A stretch of DNA of 59,119 nt from Symbiodinium natans (Eukaryota > Sar > Dinophyceae > Suessiales > Symbiodiniaceae), in contig CAJNDS010002656.1 of NCBI GenBank assembly GCA_905221605.1, positions 267,501 through 326,619 of the forward strand, given 5' to 3'. The number at the start of each line of letters is the position of its first letter. Positions within the stretch are counted from its first letter, which is position 1. A program made the position numbers and the translations under genes. This document shows, one piece after another, positions 46,033 to 54,207 of this stretch. Below the pieces are notes generated by a model, which was not told the origin of the DNA, searched no databases, and saw only the letters and a list, made by a program, of their open reading frames with translations.

Positions 46033-49000
46033 TCATGCGTTTAACGCGTGCAAGAAAGCGTTCGTCAACTTCGCCGGGTAGTGTTGGGTACTCTTGAGAT
46101 CGAAGTTGGCGGAATGTGGATGACCATCACCTGGGCACCGAAAGACCGACAAGCCGCGAGCAACCGACTCCATCGTCGTGATGACACGCCAACGTTTGTA
46201 GATCAACTCGCCATCTCGACCACGCATGCCAAGCGAGCAACCGTCAACCAACACATCGTGCAACATGTACGGTCGCGACTGCAGAAAACGGATAGTCTGG
46301 TTCCATGACCAGTAAGCACAGGCGCGGGGCCACTCGATCGACCAAGCATGGACGTAGTCACACAGCGACATAAAAGCCTTCCACAGCTTCCTGTGAAGCG
46401 ACCAGTGCCGTGCCAAGCGACCGCGTCTGTAGGCTGGATCACGTGCATGTAGATGCTGGTACAGACAACCACCGGTGCACGGAGTACTAGCCCACAAGTA
46501 GACGAAACCCCCCCTGCGGATGTGGAGAGTGCAGATCTGCTGAAGCTGCGCTGTAGTGGCCGGATCTCCGCCGTCATCTGCCTCGCTGACAGTCAACACA
46601 CCAACCCAGGAGCACGCTTGCGACGCAGCCAACATGCTCGACATGGGAGGCGCACAGAACTCAACCACCAACCACTTGGCAAACTCCATCAAACGATACC
46701 GATCTGCAAGAGATACATGATCCTTGCCAGCCACAGCAGCACCAAGCAAGCCAACGAAACACGCCAACTCACCAACGCAAGCTGCAACAGTGACTTCAGA
46801 CAAACCAAGGCTCAACATGTGCTTCAACGTAGTCCGGGCATCTAACGATTTTGTGAAGAGGTCTGCGACGTTGGAGGCTCCTCGCACTCCGAAGATGAAG
46901 AGAAGTCTCTGTCGGAGCTGATCTTGTATAAAGCATGCTCTCAGATCTATATGTCTGACACGCCTCAAGCCGTCAGCCCTGCTGATGGCAATGGCGGCCT
47001 CGGAGTCGCAAAAGAGGTGCGGTGCGCACAACTCATCCCATCCAAACACGTGGGAAATTGCCCGTCGGATTGAAAGTGATTCCTTTGCTCCCTCAACCAA
47101 TCCGTACAACTCCGACTCTGCTGAGCTGAGAGCGACAGCTTGTTGAAGCCGTGACCACGCTTTCAAGCAGAAACCACCAAGCATGATGCAACCACCGCTC
47201 ACACTCTTGCGATCAACGCTCCTCTCACTGCCCCATGACGCATCCACGTAGCAATCCAACCGAAGGCTCCGTTCATCAACTGGATGGACGATTTGTCGAA
47301 AGTCCTGAACATGCCGAAGATACCGTAATACCATCCGCATCGCACGTTCATGCTTCTCACGTGGACTGGCCTGGCCTCGAGCTAGCATGGAAACATAATA
47401 TGCTAGATCCACGCGCGTCATGGCCAACCATGAAAGGCGTCCCAGCGTAGAGCGATATCGAGCAGCAGCTTCCGAGCTCAACTCCCGCTCCAAGACTTCT
47501 TCTTCTCTGTCATAAAGTTCTCGAAGATTCGGCGGCGTCGGGCAAGACTTCGGACTTTTCCCAAGTCCAAAACCCTCATAGATCTCCTGGTAGTACTCGC
47601 CTGCCATGCCAATCACCAAAGAGTCCTCGCCCTTCTTCCTGGTGATTTGACGACCAAGAAACGTGATTTGCTGATCACGATCCAAGTCAGCGGTCACCTT
47701 GATCTTTACCGCGCTCTTAAGCTTCTCCACCACGTAGTAGATGGCCTCGTCGCTGTCGCCGCTGATGAGGAGGTCGTCTACGTAGCACAACACTGCCACC
47801 CTCTGTCCACCGAGAACCACACCGGAGAAGAGGCATGGCTCTGTCTCGCATGGAGTGAGGTTGCAGAGGCGCTTGAGGAGCTTTGCGAGATGACGAGCCC
47901 AGGTCTGGGCCGCGGCTCTCAACCCATAAAGAGCCTTGCGAAGTCGCATGAACCCAGGCCTTCCATTGAGACCGGTAACTCCAGCAGGGAGCCGCACCAC
48001 TACCGTGCCGTCTTCTTCTTCTAACTCTGCGAACAAAAACGCCGTACTGACGTCGAGGCCTACGACGTTCTGCCTCTTCGAGCCGGCATAAAAGAGGAAG
48101 GTCCTCAATGCCTCGGCTGAGCTGGTCGCCGCAGAAATGCCAAGCTGAGCAGCCGTTGCTCCCTGGGCGAAATCACGCGCAACAACCCGACAACGGACCA
48201 GTGGTCTTTCTTTGCCGTCAACCCGCTCCAGCTTTGCATTTGACACCCATCTTGTGGATATCACTTTCTGCTTCGGATCCACATGCCAAATCACATCACC
48301 GACTGCAAGGGACTCAAGCGCACTCAACTCACGCAACATGCCTTCGTATGTCAGACCAAGGTCCAATGCATGTCCGGTGACATCATCCTTGGAAGACGAG
48401 GGCATTTCAACCACAAGAGTCTCACCACCAAGCTTCACTGTCTGTCCTCCGGTACTGGGATTTGCAACAGCGGCGAAACCCAACGACTCACGGAACAAGA
48501 CGTTGTTGACCATGGCATCAGACTCTGGCTCTGGCACCCTATCCAGGCTTTCTGGCTCAACTTCCATGAAGTCAACCTCTTCTGAAGCTGCAGGTTCAAC
48601 TCCAACAGAGTCTCCGGGGCGAAGTTCACCCTCAAGCACCCCTTCAGGCAGGAAGGAATCACCGAGACCTCGCTCTCCCTCATCTTCAGTCGGTTCATAA
48701 TCCTGCACATCATCAGGCAACTCCAACCCGACGTCAAGCTCACCAAAAGCACGCGAACCAAGATCAAGCTCAACTCCTTCGATCTCCAACTCATGCTGGG
48801 CATCATCAAGCACAAACTGATTCGGATCAAAAGAGCTCTTCACGTACACAGCGTATCTGTCACGACACTTCTGAGTGTGCCACGCCTTGTCTGCCGGAAC
48901 ACCCCTCAATCGACACGCTCGACACCTCGGGGTCCTGCCATTTTCCTCGACCCACGATGCTGGCGGTCCGCGAGTCTCGGTGTTTGGGATTGGAAGATCC

Positions 49001-52000
49001 CGCATGTTCCCTTGATCAACCGCTGGCAAGCCACGCACAACGTCACCAGCACGCTCGGGCAACATACGGCAAATACCACGCAAGGCTGACAACTCAAAGG
49101 TCATGGGCACCAACATCCTGATTCGGGCTGACCGGGCAATCTTCAACGAACCATCCTTCAGTCGGAACTGCACCAGATGACTGCCACCCGCGACTTCAGG
49201 GCCTAAGTAGGCAGCCTGTCCATATCTGCCCGTGATGAATTGTCGTAGACTCGGCGGAGGTGTGGCCAAGATTGACGCTCCCCAGACGTATATCGCCCGA
49301 GGCTGCCTCATAGTTCTTAAACTACGTTGTTCAGGAGTCATTGCCGATCCAGGCTGGATTTGGTAGCGGTTGTGTGCCTGAGCACAGTGAGAGAGAAGAA
49401 AGCTAACTCCTCTGCCACAGGGCTCTAGGCCAACTTGCTCCAGTCCGGCGCACAACGTGTTTGCGGTTTCCTTCAATGTCCGGATGGCCCTCTCTGCGAC
49501 TGGGGCGTGCCGACCAACCGGAACATCAGACACCTCAACCGCACCAACGGTCATGGTATCAGCGAAACCCTGAGCAAGGTTCTTCACCACCCCCTCAAGA
49601 TCCGACTTCACGCAAACCGACAAGTCACGCGCTTCAACTCCAACCAAGCCAACACTACGTCCCCACGCCGACATCTCTCCAAGCATCACCTCACGCGCTG
49701 CTGCTCCACGCGGTCCTGAAACTTCACGGTACATCACTGTTCCGATGGCAAAGCAACCAACAAGCACCAACACCAGGAACCAAATCCCCTTGTAGAAGAA
49801 CTTGTCGATCTGAACCTCCTTTTGGGCTCCCTCTCCGGAATCCCTCTCGATTTTCCTAGCTGGTTCAAGACCTCTACCACGCACGCAATGCTCACAGCTG
49901 GAATTAAAAGGAACATGACTTCGCAACACATGCTCACGGTGAACCTTTCCCCACAACTCCTGGTGAAGCAACTCCTGATCACCATGCAGCAACCACGCCT
50001 GGTCGCCGTCTGGGGCCGGTGCTTTCTCCTGATCAAGCTCACCAACACACACATGCTCAACCATGCCACTCATGCCAACCATGCCACTCATGCCAACCAT
50101 GCCACTCATGCCAACATCACAAGCGCAAGCACAACCATCAAGCACATCAAGACTTTTGCTGCTCGCCACCGCCTGGGAAGATCCTTTCTGGCTGACTGCA
50201 CTCAGCGCTTTCGGTCCGTCACCACACTCCATCCACTTGAAGTAGGCGTTCCGGGATTGGTCGGTGGTGGTGGCAATGGCGATGTCTTTGGCGGCGTAGC
50301 TGGTGCCCGTGATGCGCTGGCCAATGGCGATGTCGGATTCCTCGGCGGCGTGGGCAAGCGTCGACGTGGCGGAACCCGCGGAGGGGTAGGCAACCTCTCC
50401 GGGTACCCCGGGGAGTCGGCTTCCTTCCTCGGTGGGCTCGGGGGCTTTGCTTTCTCCTTGATGATCTCGGAGATGGTCGTCACAGTGTAGGGGGCCTTGC
50501 GGTCCAGGCACTGCAAAAAATGCTCCTTGAGGTGCTCCTCCAGCGTTCGCCTCTCTGGGCCCTTCTTCTCCTTTCGAAAGCGGTTCAAATCGGACCTTGC
50601 AGCTGACGTCATGCGACTCTCCTTGAGCTTCTGCTTCTTCACTGCCCTTGAACTTGCACTCCACAACGTCAACCACGGCTGCTGGCGATCGGAACGAGGC
50701 ACCAGCTTCACGGGGGTCCTCTTTGTCGACGAAGAGCTCGCTGCCTTTGGCATTCTCTTCACGAGGGGCTTCTGGGGCATCTTCTTCACTTTCGGCTTCT
50801 TTGGCATGGGCTTCTGCTGAGGAACTTTGGCGGGTCCTGGGGTCTCGATCTCGCCCGGCTTGAACACCACCTGGGACTCGGCATCCGCGGGCACCAAGAG
50901 GATTGCGCCCTCTGTCTCCGTGGACGTAGCTGTGGCCAACCGGGTGCTCTCCTCGAAGTCCTCTTCTCCCACCGAGATTGAGGCCGCTTGAGTCGCAACG
51001 ACTCTCCGGACCAGCTTCCCTTTGTCCTTCCCTTGCATGCGCCATTCCACTTCGCTCTCGCTGGAGGAGGCCATCTTCTCGGGTTGCGGAATGTCTCGGG
51101 CACGAGGGGTCTGCAATCCGCTGCGCTGCGCTCTGCTCTTGAGACACCAAACAGGCCCGTGCCACCGCATGACTTTGCAACCAGCAACAGTTGTTGGACC
51201 ACACAGCCTTAAATTTAAAACCACCAGCTTGCACGTGGAGATGGGGGGCAAAAGAGACTGTCCAGTTCCTATTCAGGAGTCGTCCTAGGCTCAGAAGGTT
51301 AAATCGCACAGGTGCAACCAGAGCTTCAAACTCAACAACGACAGGACTGGATCTCTCAACGGCAAAGCAAACGCGAACCACAGCACTCTTCTGAACCCCT
51401 ATGGAAGCACCCGTGGCAGTCACACAGTCTCTACCAACGTGCTCACTCAGGCTCAGCACTTGCACATGCTGCAGTGTCTCCTCGCTGATCAGGTGCGTCG
51501 ACGCTCCGGAGTCCAGCAACCACCAGTCCATGGCTTCAGAACTGCTACCATGTGTCACATGCGGGGCTGCCATGCTCATGTCATGAAAATAAAATTCACT
51601 CAATCCATGCTCACCAAGCGTCAACGGGGCCTTCTCAAGCTCAACGGGGGTCTCTAGGCTTCCAAGCTGCGACGTTCCAAGCTCAACTGGGGCCTTCTCA
51701 AGCTCAACGGGGGTCTCTAGGCTTCCAAGCTGCGACGTTCCAAGCTCAACTGGGGCCTTCTCAAGCTCAACGGGGGTCTCTAGGCTTCCAAGCTGCGACG
51801 TTCCAAGCTCAACTGGGGCCTTCTCAAGCTCAACGGGGGTCTCTAGGCTTCCAAGCTGCGATGTTCCAAGCTCAACTGGGGCCTTCTCGAGCTCAACGGG
51901 GGTCTCTAGGCTTCCAAGCTGCGAGGTTCCAAGCTCAACTGTGGCCTCTGAACTCTCCAACAACCACGACCTTCCAAAGGCTTCCCAATCACCATCGCTC

Positions 52001-53811
52001 AAGCTCGACTCATTGTCGGAATCTCCCTGAGCGATATCAAAGAACTCGCAACCAACTGCCGCTGCAAACACTTGCGGGCCCTCCAAGGTCAAAGCCGCCA
52101 ATTGCGGTTCGAGAAGCGTCGCTGCTGCCGCCACACCTTTGGCCGCTTTCTTAGGGCATCGATTTGAATAGTGCCCCAATTCATTGCAGTTGTAGCACTT
52201 CACGTTGGCACGCTTGTCGTGCTTTGGGTCACTACCAGAGCTACCACTGCCCCCTTTCCCAGGGTCTTGAGTAGCGTTCCCCTTTCCACCTTTCTCTCCC
52301 TTCTTGTCATGCTTGTCCTTTCCTGAGCGACCTTTGTCCTTTCCTTTGTCCTTTCCTTTGTCCTTTCTTTTGTCTTTCCCCTTGTCCTTCCCCTTGTCCT
52401 TCCCCTTTCCATCGCCTTTGAAGTTCAGCGGATTCGCTATGTCGTTGTTGTTCCTGCGGTCGCGACCTCGCCCGGAATCTGCGAAGGTAAGGATCTTGAT
52501 GTTTGCGTCGTAGAACTTGATCGCAGTCTCAAGCTCACTCATAGAGTCAATCTTAGCATGCAACAAGATGTACCTCTTCACATCCGCATCAAGACCCTTC
52601 AACACAATCATGCTCTGATCCGCTTCACTCAACGCAAGGTCTGGGAACGCAGCAACAAGTCGACCATACTTTGCAAGCTCAACCTGCACGCTGCGAAACA
52701 CTTCCAAGGGACGATCCTTCGTAGAGGCAGGGGGCTGGTATCTCAACATCTCTTCTCGCAAGGTCGAGGCTTCTATCCTCGAACAAACCGACAGATCCTG
52801 ATGCAAGCGCCTCAACGCCTCATAGCCTGCCGGAACACCAAGCTGTTCACGCTCAACCTGCTTCAAAATGTCAAGCCCACGGGAAAAGTTCGCAAAGGAC
52901 TGCCGAAGGTAAAGGAACACTCTGGTACTCCTAATGCTCTCTCCTTTCGCCAAGTCTTTGTTCAAGATTGGCTTGTCTTTCACAAAACAAGCCTGCACTT
53001 CCGACGGTATCCTATCATCAAACAAGGCAATCCATGGCAAAAACACTTCAAGGTACTCAACCCATGCTTCGATCTCGGCACGCCGACCCTTGTTCATGCG
53101 TCCACCATCCAACATGGGCAACTTCGGCACATATGAGTCTGCCTTAGGATTCCTGATAGGAGCGCCGTTCCCATCATCAACCTCCATGGCATGGTCCACG
53201 CTGTCACTGATGCTACTCAAGCTACCAGCTCCCTTGCCTTTCTTCTCAGCACTTGTCCGGTCCTGGACCAGCTGCTGCACCAGCGACATCATTTGAGATA
53301 TCTGCTGCTGCTGCTGCACTGTCTGAACCAAAAGCTGGGATCCCAGGGCTGCCTGAACGGCAACGGGGTCCACTGCTGCAGGCGGTGGTGGTACCAAACC
53401 TGGTGGTGACATGGGTGAAGCCATTGCCGGTATGGGGGTGCCCATAGCAGTCGGAGAACCAACCACCGGGCTTCCTGTGGGATGCACTGCACCCGACAAG
53501 TTCGATATCGGGCTGAAAGCAACTCCACTACCGACAACGGGGCTCCTTGGTGGGAGTGACGAGTGTCTAGACCCTGAAGGCCTCTCATAGGGAGGCTCAG
53601 CCCCTCTCCTGCCTCTCTCACGAAGCATTCGGGGTTCACCCTCACCTATGTGGTAGTACGATGGCCTTCCACGGCCTCCATACCAAGACAACTCAAGCAC
53701 ACACCAAGTCAGCGTATTGGGCTCACTTTCTTTCTTTGCAACAGAGCTTCCACGCTCCGCTACCACGTTAAAAACCCAAGATGCCAAGCAAGGCACCAAG
53801 GATACAACCAA
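46033..53811 (-). CDS. copia gag-pol polyprotein with extra C-terminal domain (2592 residues)
   Basis: One open frame; the first ATG (53811) lies in the 5' LTR, so the true start may be MLRERGRRG near 53628. Order by residue: Pro-rich and helical gag; Lys/Asp/Gly-rich run; CCHC knuckle CYNCNELGHYSNRCP 539-553; five 21-residue repeats ~620-730; aspartic protease DSGAST at 767; long spacer ~800-1280; integrase zinc module ending CEHC 1306-1309 and catalytic D1336, D1404, E1440 (last spacing x35); reverse transcriptase with CYVDDLL (YVDD 2010-2013); RNase H with YVDASWG ~2186 and ALSSAESELYG ~2235; then ~268 residues of an extra domain with VEFCAPP, STPCTGGC (Cys 2445), IEWP (Glu 2493) and DGCSLG. 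Catalytic motifs are intact, so the element may be active. In the spacer another frame looks more protein-like than this one (see the ORF at 50202). Confidence 0.92.
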   Translation of the reverse strand: MVVSLVPCLASWVFNVVAERGSSVAKKESEPNTLTWCVLELSWYGGRGRPSYYHIGEGEPRMLRERGRRGAEPPYERPSGSRHSSLPPRSPVVGSGVAFSPISNLSGAVHPTGSPVVGSPTAMGTPIPAMASPMSPPGLVPPPPAAVDPVAVQAALGSQLLVQTVQQQQQISQMMSLVQQLVQDRTSAEKKGKGAGSLSSISDSVDHAMEVDDGNGAPIRNPKADSYVPKLPMLDGGRMNKGRRAEIEAWVEYLEVFLPWIALFDDRIPSEVQACFVKDKPILNKDLAKGESIRSTRVFLYLRQSFANFSRGLDILKQVEREQLGVPAGYEALRRLHQDLSVCSRIEASTLREEMLRYQPPASTKDRPLEVFRSVQVELAKYGRLVAAFPDLALSEADQSMIVLKGLDADVKRYILLHAKIDSMSELETAIKFYDANIKILTFADSGRGRDRRNNNDIANPLNFKGDGKGKDKGKDKGKDKRKDKGKDKGKDKGRSGKDKHDKKGEKGGKGNATQDPGKGGSGSSGSDPKHDKRANVKCYNCNELGHYSNRCPKKAAKGVAAAATLLEPQLAALTLEGPQVFAAAVGCEFFDIAQGDSDNESSLSDGDWEAFGRSWLLESSEATVELGTSQLGSLETPVELEKAPVELGTSQLGSLETPVELEKAPVELGTSQLGSLETPVELEKAPVELGTSQLGSLETPVELEKAPVELGTSQLGSLETPVELEKAPLTLGEHGLSEFYFHDMSMAAPHVTHGSSSEAMDWWLLDSGASTHLISEETLQHVQVLSLSEHVGRDCVTATGASIGVQKSAVVRVCFAVERSSPVVVEFEALVAPVRFNLLSLGRLLNRNWTVSFAPHLHVQAGGFKFKAVWSNNCCWLQSHAVARACLVSQEQSAAQRIADPSCPRHSATREDGLLQRERSGMAHAREGQREAGPESRCDSSGLNLGGRRGLRGEHPVGHSYVHGDRGRNPLGARGCRVPGGVQAGRDRDPRTRQSSSAEAHAKEAESEEDAPEAPREENAKGSELFVDKEDPREAGASFRSPAAVVDVVECKFKGSEEAEAQGESHDVSCKVRFEPLSKGEEGPREANAGGAPQGAFFAVPGPQGPLHCDDHLRDHQGESKAPEPTEEGSRLPGVPGEVAYPSAGSATSTLAHAAEESDIAIGQRITGTSYAAKDIAIATTTDQSRNAYFKWMECGDGPKALSAVSQKGSSQAVASSKSLDVLDGCACACDVGMSGMVGMSGMVGMSGMVEHVCVGELDQEKAPAPDGDQAWLLHGDQELLHQELWGKVHREHVLRSHVPFNSSCEHCVRGRGLEPARKIERDSGEGAQKEVQIDKFFYKGIWFLVLVLVGCFAIGTVMYREVSGPRGAAAREVMLGEMSAWGRSVGLVGVEARDLSVCVKSDLEGVVKNLAQGFADTMTVGAVEVSDVPVGRHAPVAERAIRTLKETANTLCAGLEQVGLEPCGRGVSFLLSHCAQAHNRYQIQPGSAMTPEQRSLRTMRQPRAIYVWGASILATPPPSLRQFITGRYGQAAYLGPEVAGGSHLVQFRLKDGSLKIARSARIRMLVPMTFELSALRGICRMLPERAGDVVRGLPAVDQGNMRDLPIPNTETRGPPASWVEENGRTPRCRACRLRGVPADKAWHTQKCRDRYAVYVKSSFDPNQFVLDDAQHELEIEGVELDLGSRAFGELDVGLELPDDVQDYEPTEDEGERGLGDSFLPEGVLEGELRPGDSVGVEPAASEEVDFMEVEPESLDRVPEPESDAMVNNVLFRESLGFAAVANPSTGGQTVKLGGETLVVEMPSSSKDDVTGHALDLGLTYEGMLRELSALESLAVGDVIWHVDPKQKVISTRWVSNAKLERVDGKERPLVRCRVVARDFAQGATAAQLGISAATSSAEALRTFLFYAGSKRQNVVGLDVSTAFLFAELEEEDGTVVVRLPAGVTGLNGRPGFMRLRKALYGLRAAAQTWARHLAKLLKRLCNLTPCETEPCLFSGVVLGGQRVAVLCYVDDLLISGDSDEAIYYVVEKLKSAVKIKVTADLDRDQQITFLGRQITRKKGEDSLVIGMAGEYYQEIYEGFGLGKSPKSCPTPPNLRELYDREEEVLERELSSEAAARYRSTLGRLSWLAMTRVDLAYYVSMLARGQASPREKHERAMRMVLRYLRHVQDFRQIVHPVDERSLRLDCYVDASWGSERSVDRKSVSGGCIMLGGFCLKAWSRLQQAVALSSAESELYGLVEGAKESLSIRRAISHVFGWDELCAPHLFCDSEAAIAISRADGLRRVRHIDLRACFIQDQLRQRLLFIFGVRGASNVADLFTKSLDARTTLKHMLSLGLSEVTVAACVGELACFVGLLGAAVAGKDHVSLADRYRLMEFAKWLVVEFCAPPMSSMLAASQACSWVGVLTVSEADDGGDPATTAQLQQICTLHIRRGGFVYLWASTPCTGGCLYQHLHARDPAYRRGRLARHWSLHRKLWKAFMSLCDYVHAWSIEWPRACAYWSWNQTIRFLQSRPYMLHDVLVDGCSLGMRGRDGELIYKRWRVITTMESVARGLSVFRCPGDGHPHSANFDLKSTQHYPAKLTNAFLHALNA
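50062..50117 (-). repeat. 18-bp in-frame repeat (GMSGMV) in the polyprotein
   Basis: Three tandem 18-nt units encode GMSGMV just before the integrase zinc module. This is probably a flexible linker expanded by slippage. Confidence 0.85.
50202..51074 (-). CDS. nested ORF in a second frame within pol: basic, Pro-rich protein (290 residues)
   Basis: Starts at ATG 51074 (MASSSESEVEWRMQG) and ends at TGA 50202-50204, one nucleotide shifted from the polyprotein frame, which also stays open throughout. The product has an acidic/Ser N-terminus, a Lys/Pro-rich middle (KKPKVKKMPQKPLVKRM), a helical segment LEEHLKEHFLQCLDRKAPYT, and a Pro-rich tail with TPPRNPTSP and PPPPTNPGTP ending SGWSVVTDRKR. Third codon positions look G/C-rich, as in host exons here, whereas the polyprotein frame in this stretch reads as irregular Glu/Ala/Gly/Arg-rich sequence. 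The open frame extends upstream to 51251, but those 59 codons look like a shadow of pol. It could be an overprinted gene, a captured host segment, or the original spacer frame reached by frameshifting. Function unknown. Confidence 0.55.
   Translation of the reverse strand: MASSSESEVEWRMQGKDKGKLVRRVVATQAASISVGEEDFEESTRLATATSTETEGAILLVPADAESQVVFKPGEIETPGPAKVPQQKPMPKKPKVKKMPQKPLVKRMPKAASSSSTKRTPVKLVPRSDRQQPWLTLWSASSRAVKKQKLKESRMTSAARSDLNRFRKEKKGPERRTLEEHLKEHFLQCLDRKAPYTVTTISEIIKEKAKPPSPPRKEADSPGYPERLPTPPRVPPRRRLPTPPRNPTSPLASASRAPATPPKTSPLPPPPTNPGTPTSSGWSVVTDRKR
51600..51950 (-). repeat. 63-bp tandem repeat in gag-pol (five units)
   Basis: Units start at 51661, 51724, 51787, 51850 and 51913, each encoding the 21 residues LGTSQLGSLETPVELEKAPVE with minor changes. 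It lies between the zinc knuckle and the protease. Near identity suggests recent expansion. Confidence 0.92.
53754..53765 (-). promoter_or_regulatory. primer-binding site, initiator tRNA-Met-like
   Basis: TGGTAGCGGAGC directly follows the 5' LTR on the coding strand. It begins with the TGG that pairs with a tRNA CCA end and matches the 3' end of eukaryotic initiator tRNA-Met (TGGTAGCAGAG-type) at most positions; initiator tRNA-Met is the common copia primer. Confidence 0.8.
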
Positions 53812-54166
53812 GCCAACTCACACAAGTCCAAACCAAGCAAGCAAGCTCAGACACTCGGACAACACTTCTGTTTTGGCTTGCAGCACTCACACCAGTTCGT
53901 CACTTGAGCCAAAGTGGAAAACGTATCACAGCTCTCCAACTTGACAGCTTGGCTTAAAAACCTCCAAAAACTACCCTCAAGTCACGAAACACGACGAGAG
54001 TGGTTCCCTACGAGGCAAAACATTCCTGCACCGCCAATCGTACTTAGGCTACTGGAAAAACTTCAAAAGACTGAGCAGACTCCAAGCTATGCACACAAAA
54101 CTGCAAACTGCAAAACTCACCGTGTCGCACCCTCACAGGATGACGCACAGTTCTCGAACTTCTACA
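53766..54166 (-). repeat. 5' LTR (401 bp)
   Basis: On the coding strand it begins TGTAGAAGTTCG and ends TTTTTAACG. It carries the spliced-leader-like 15-mer at 53903-53917, at about LTR position 250-264. Confidence 0.92.
53903..53917 (-). promoter_or_regulatory. spliced-leader-like 15-mer in the 5' LTR
   Basis: Same CCACTTTGGCTCAAG sequence as in the 3' LTR, in the element's sense orientation, where an R region or transcript start could lie. Confidence 0.5.
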
Positions 54167-54171
54167 TACCT
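54167..54171. repeat. target-site duplication TACCT (high-coordinate side)
   Basis: Matches 45147-45151 and directly abuts the 5' LTR. Confidence 0.85.
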
Positions 54172-54207
54172 CGAATTCCATGTTGTCTGAACGTGCAGAG
54201 AGAACTT

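Larger units (their letters stand above)
45152..54166 (-). mobile_element. full-length Ty1/copia LTR retrotransposon, about 9.0 kb
   Basis: It has two near-identical LTRs, a 5-bp target duplication, a primer-binding site, a polypurine tract and an uninterrupted 2592-codon gag-pol frame in protease, integrase, RT, RNase H order (the copia order). The LTRs differ by 4 substitutions and one 2-nt indel over about 400 bp, so insertion is recent. LTR ends on the coding strand are TG at 5' and CG rather than CA at 3'. Length is well above a typical 5-kb copia element because of a long protease-integrase spacer, a post-RNase H domain and a third ORF. Confidence 0.92.

Noticed and set aside
51552-52154. 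200-codon plus-strand ORF with repeats
   Set aside because: It is the reverse of the 63-bp repeat of gag-pol, whose minus frame is continuous with clear retroviral domains.
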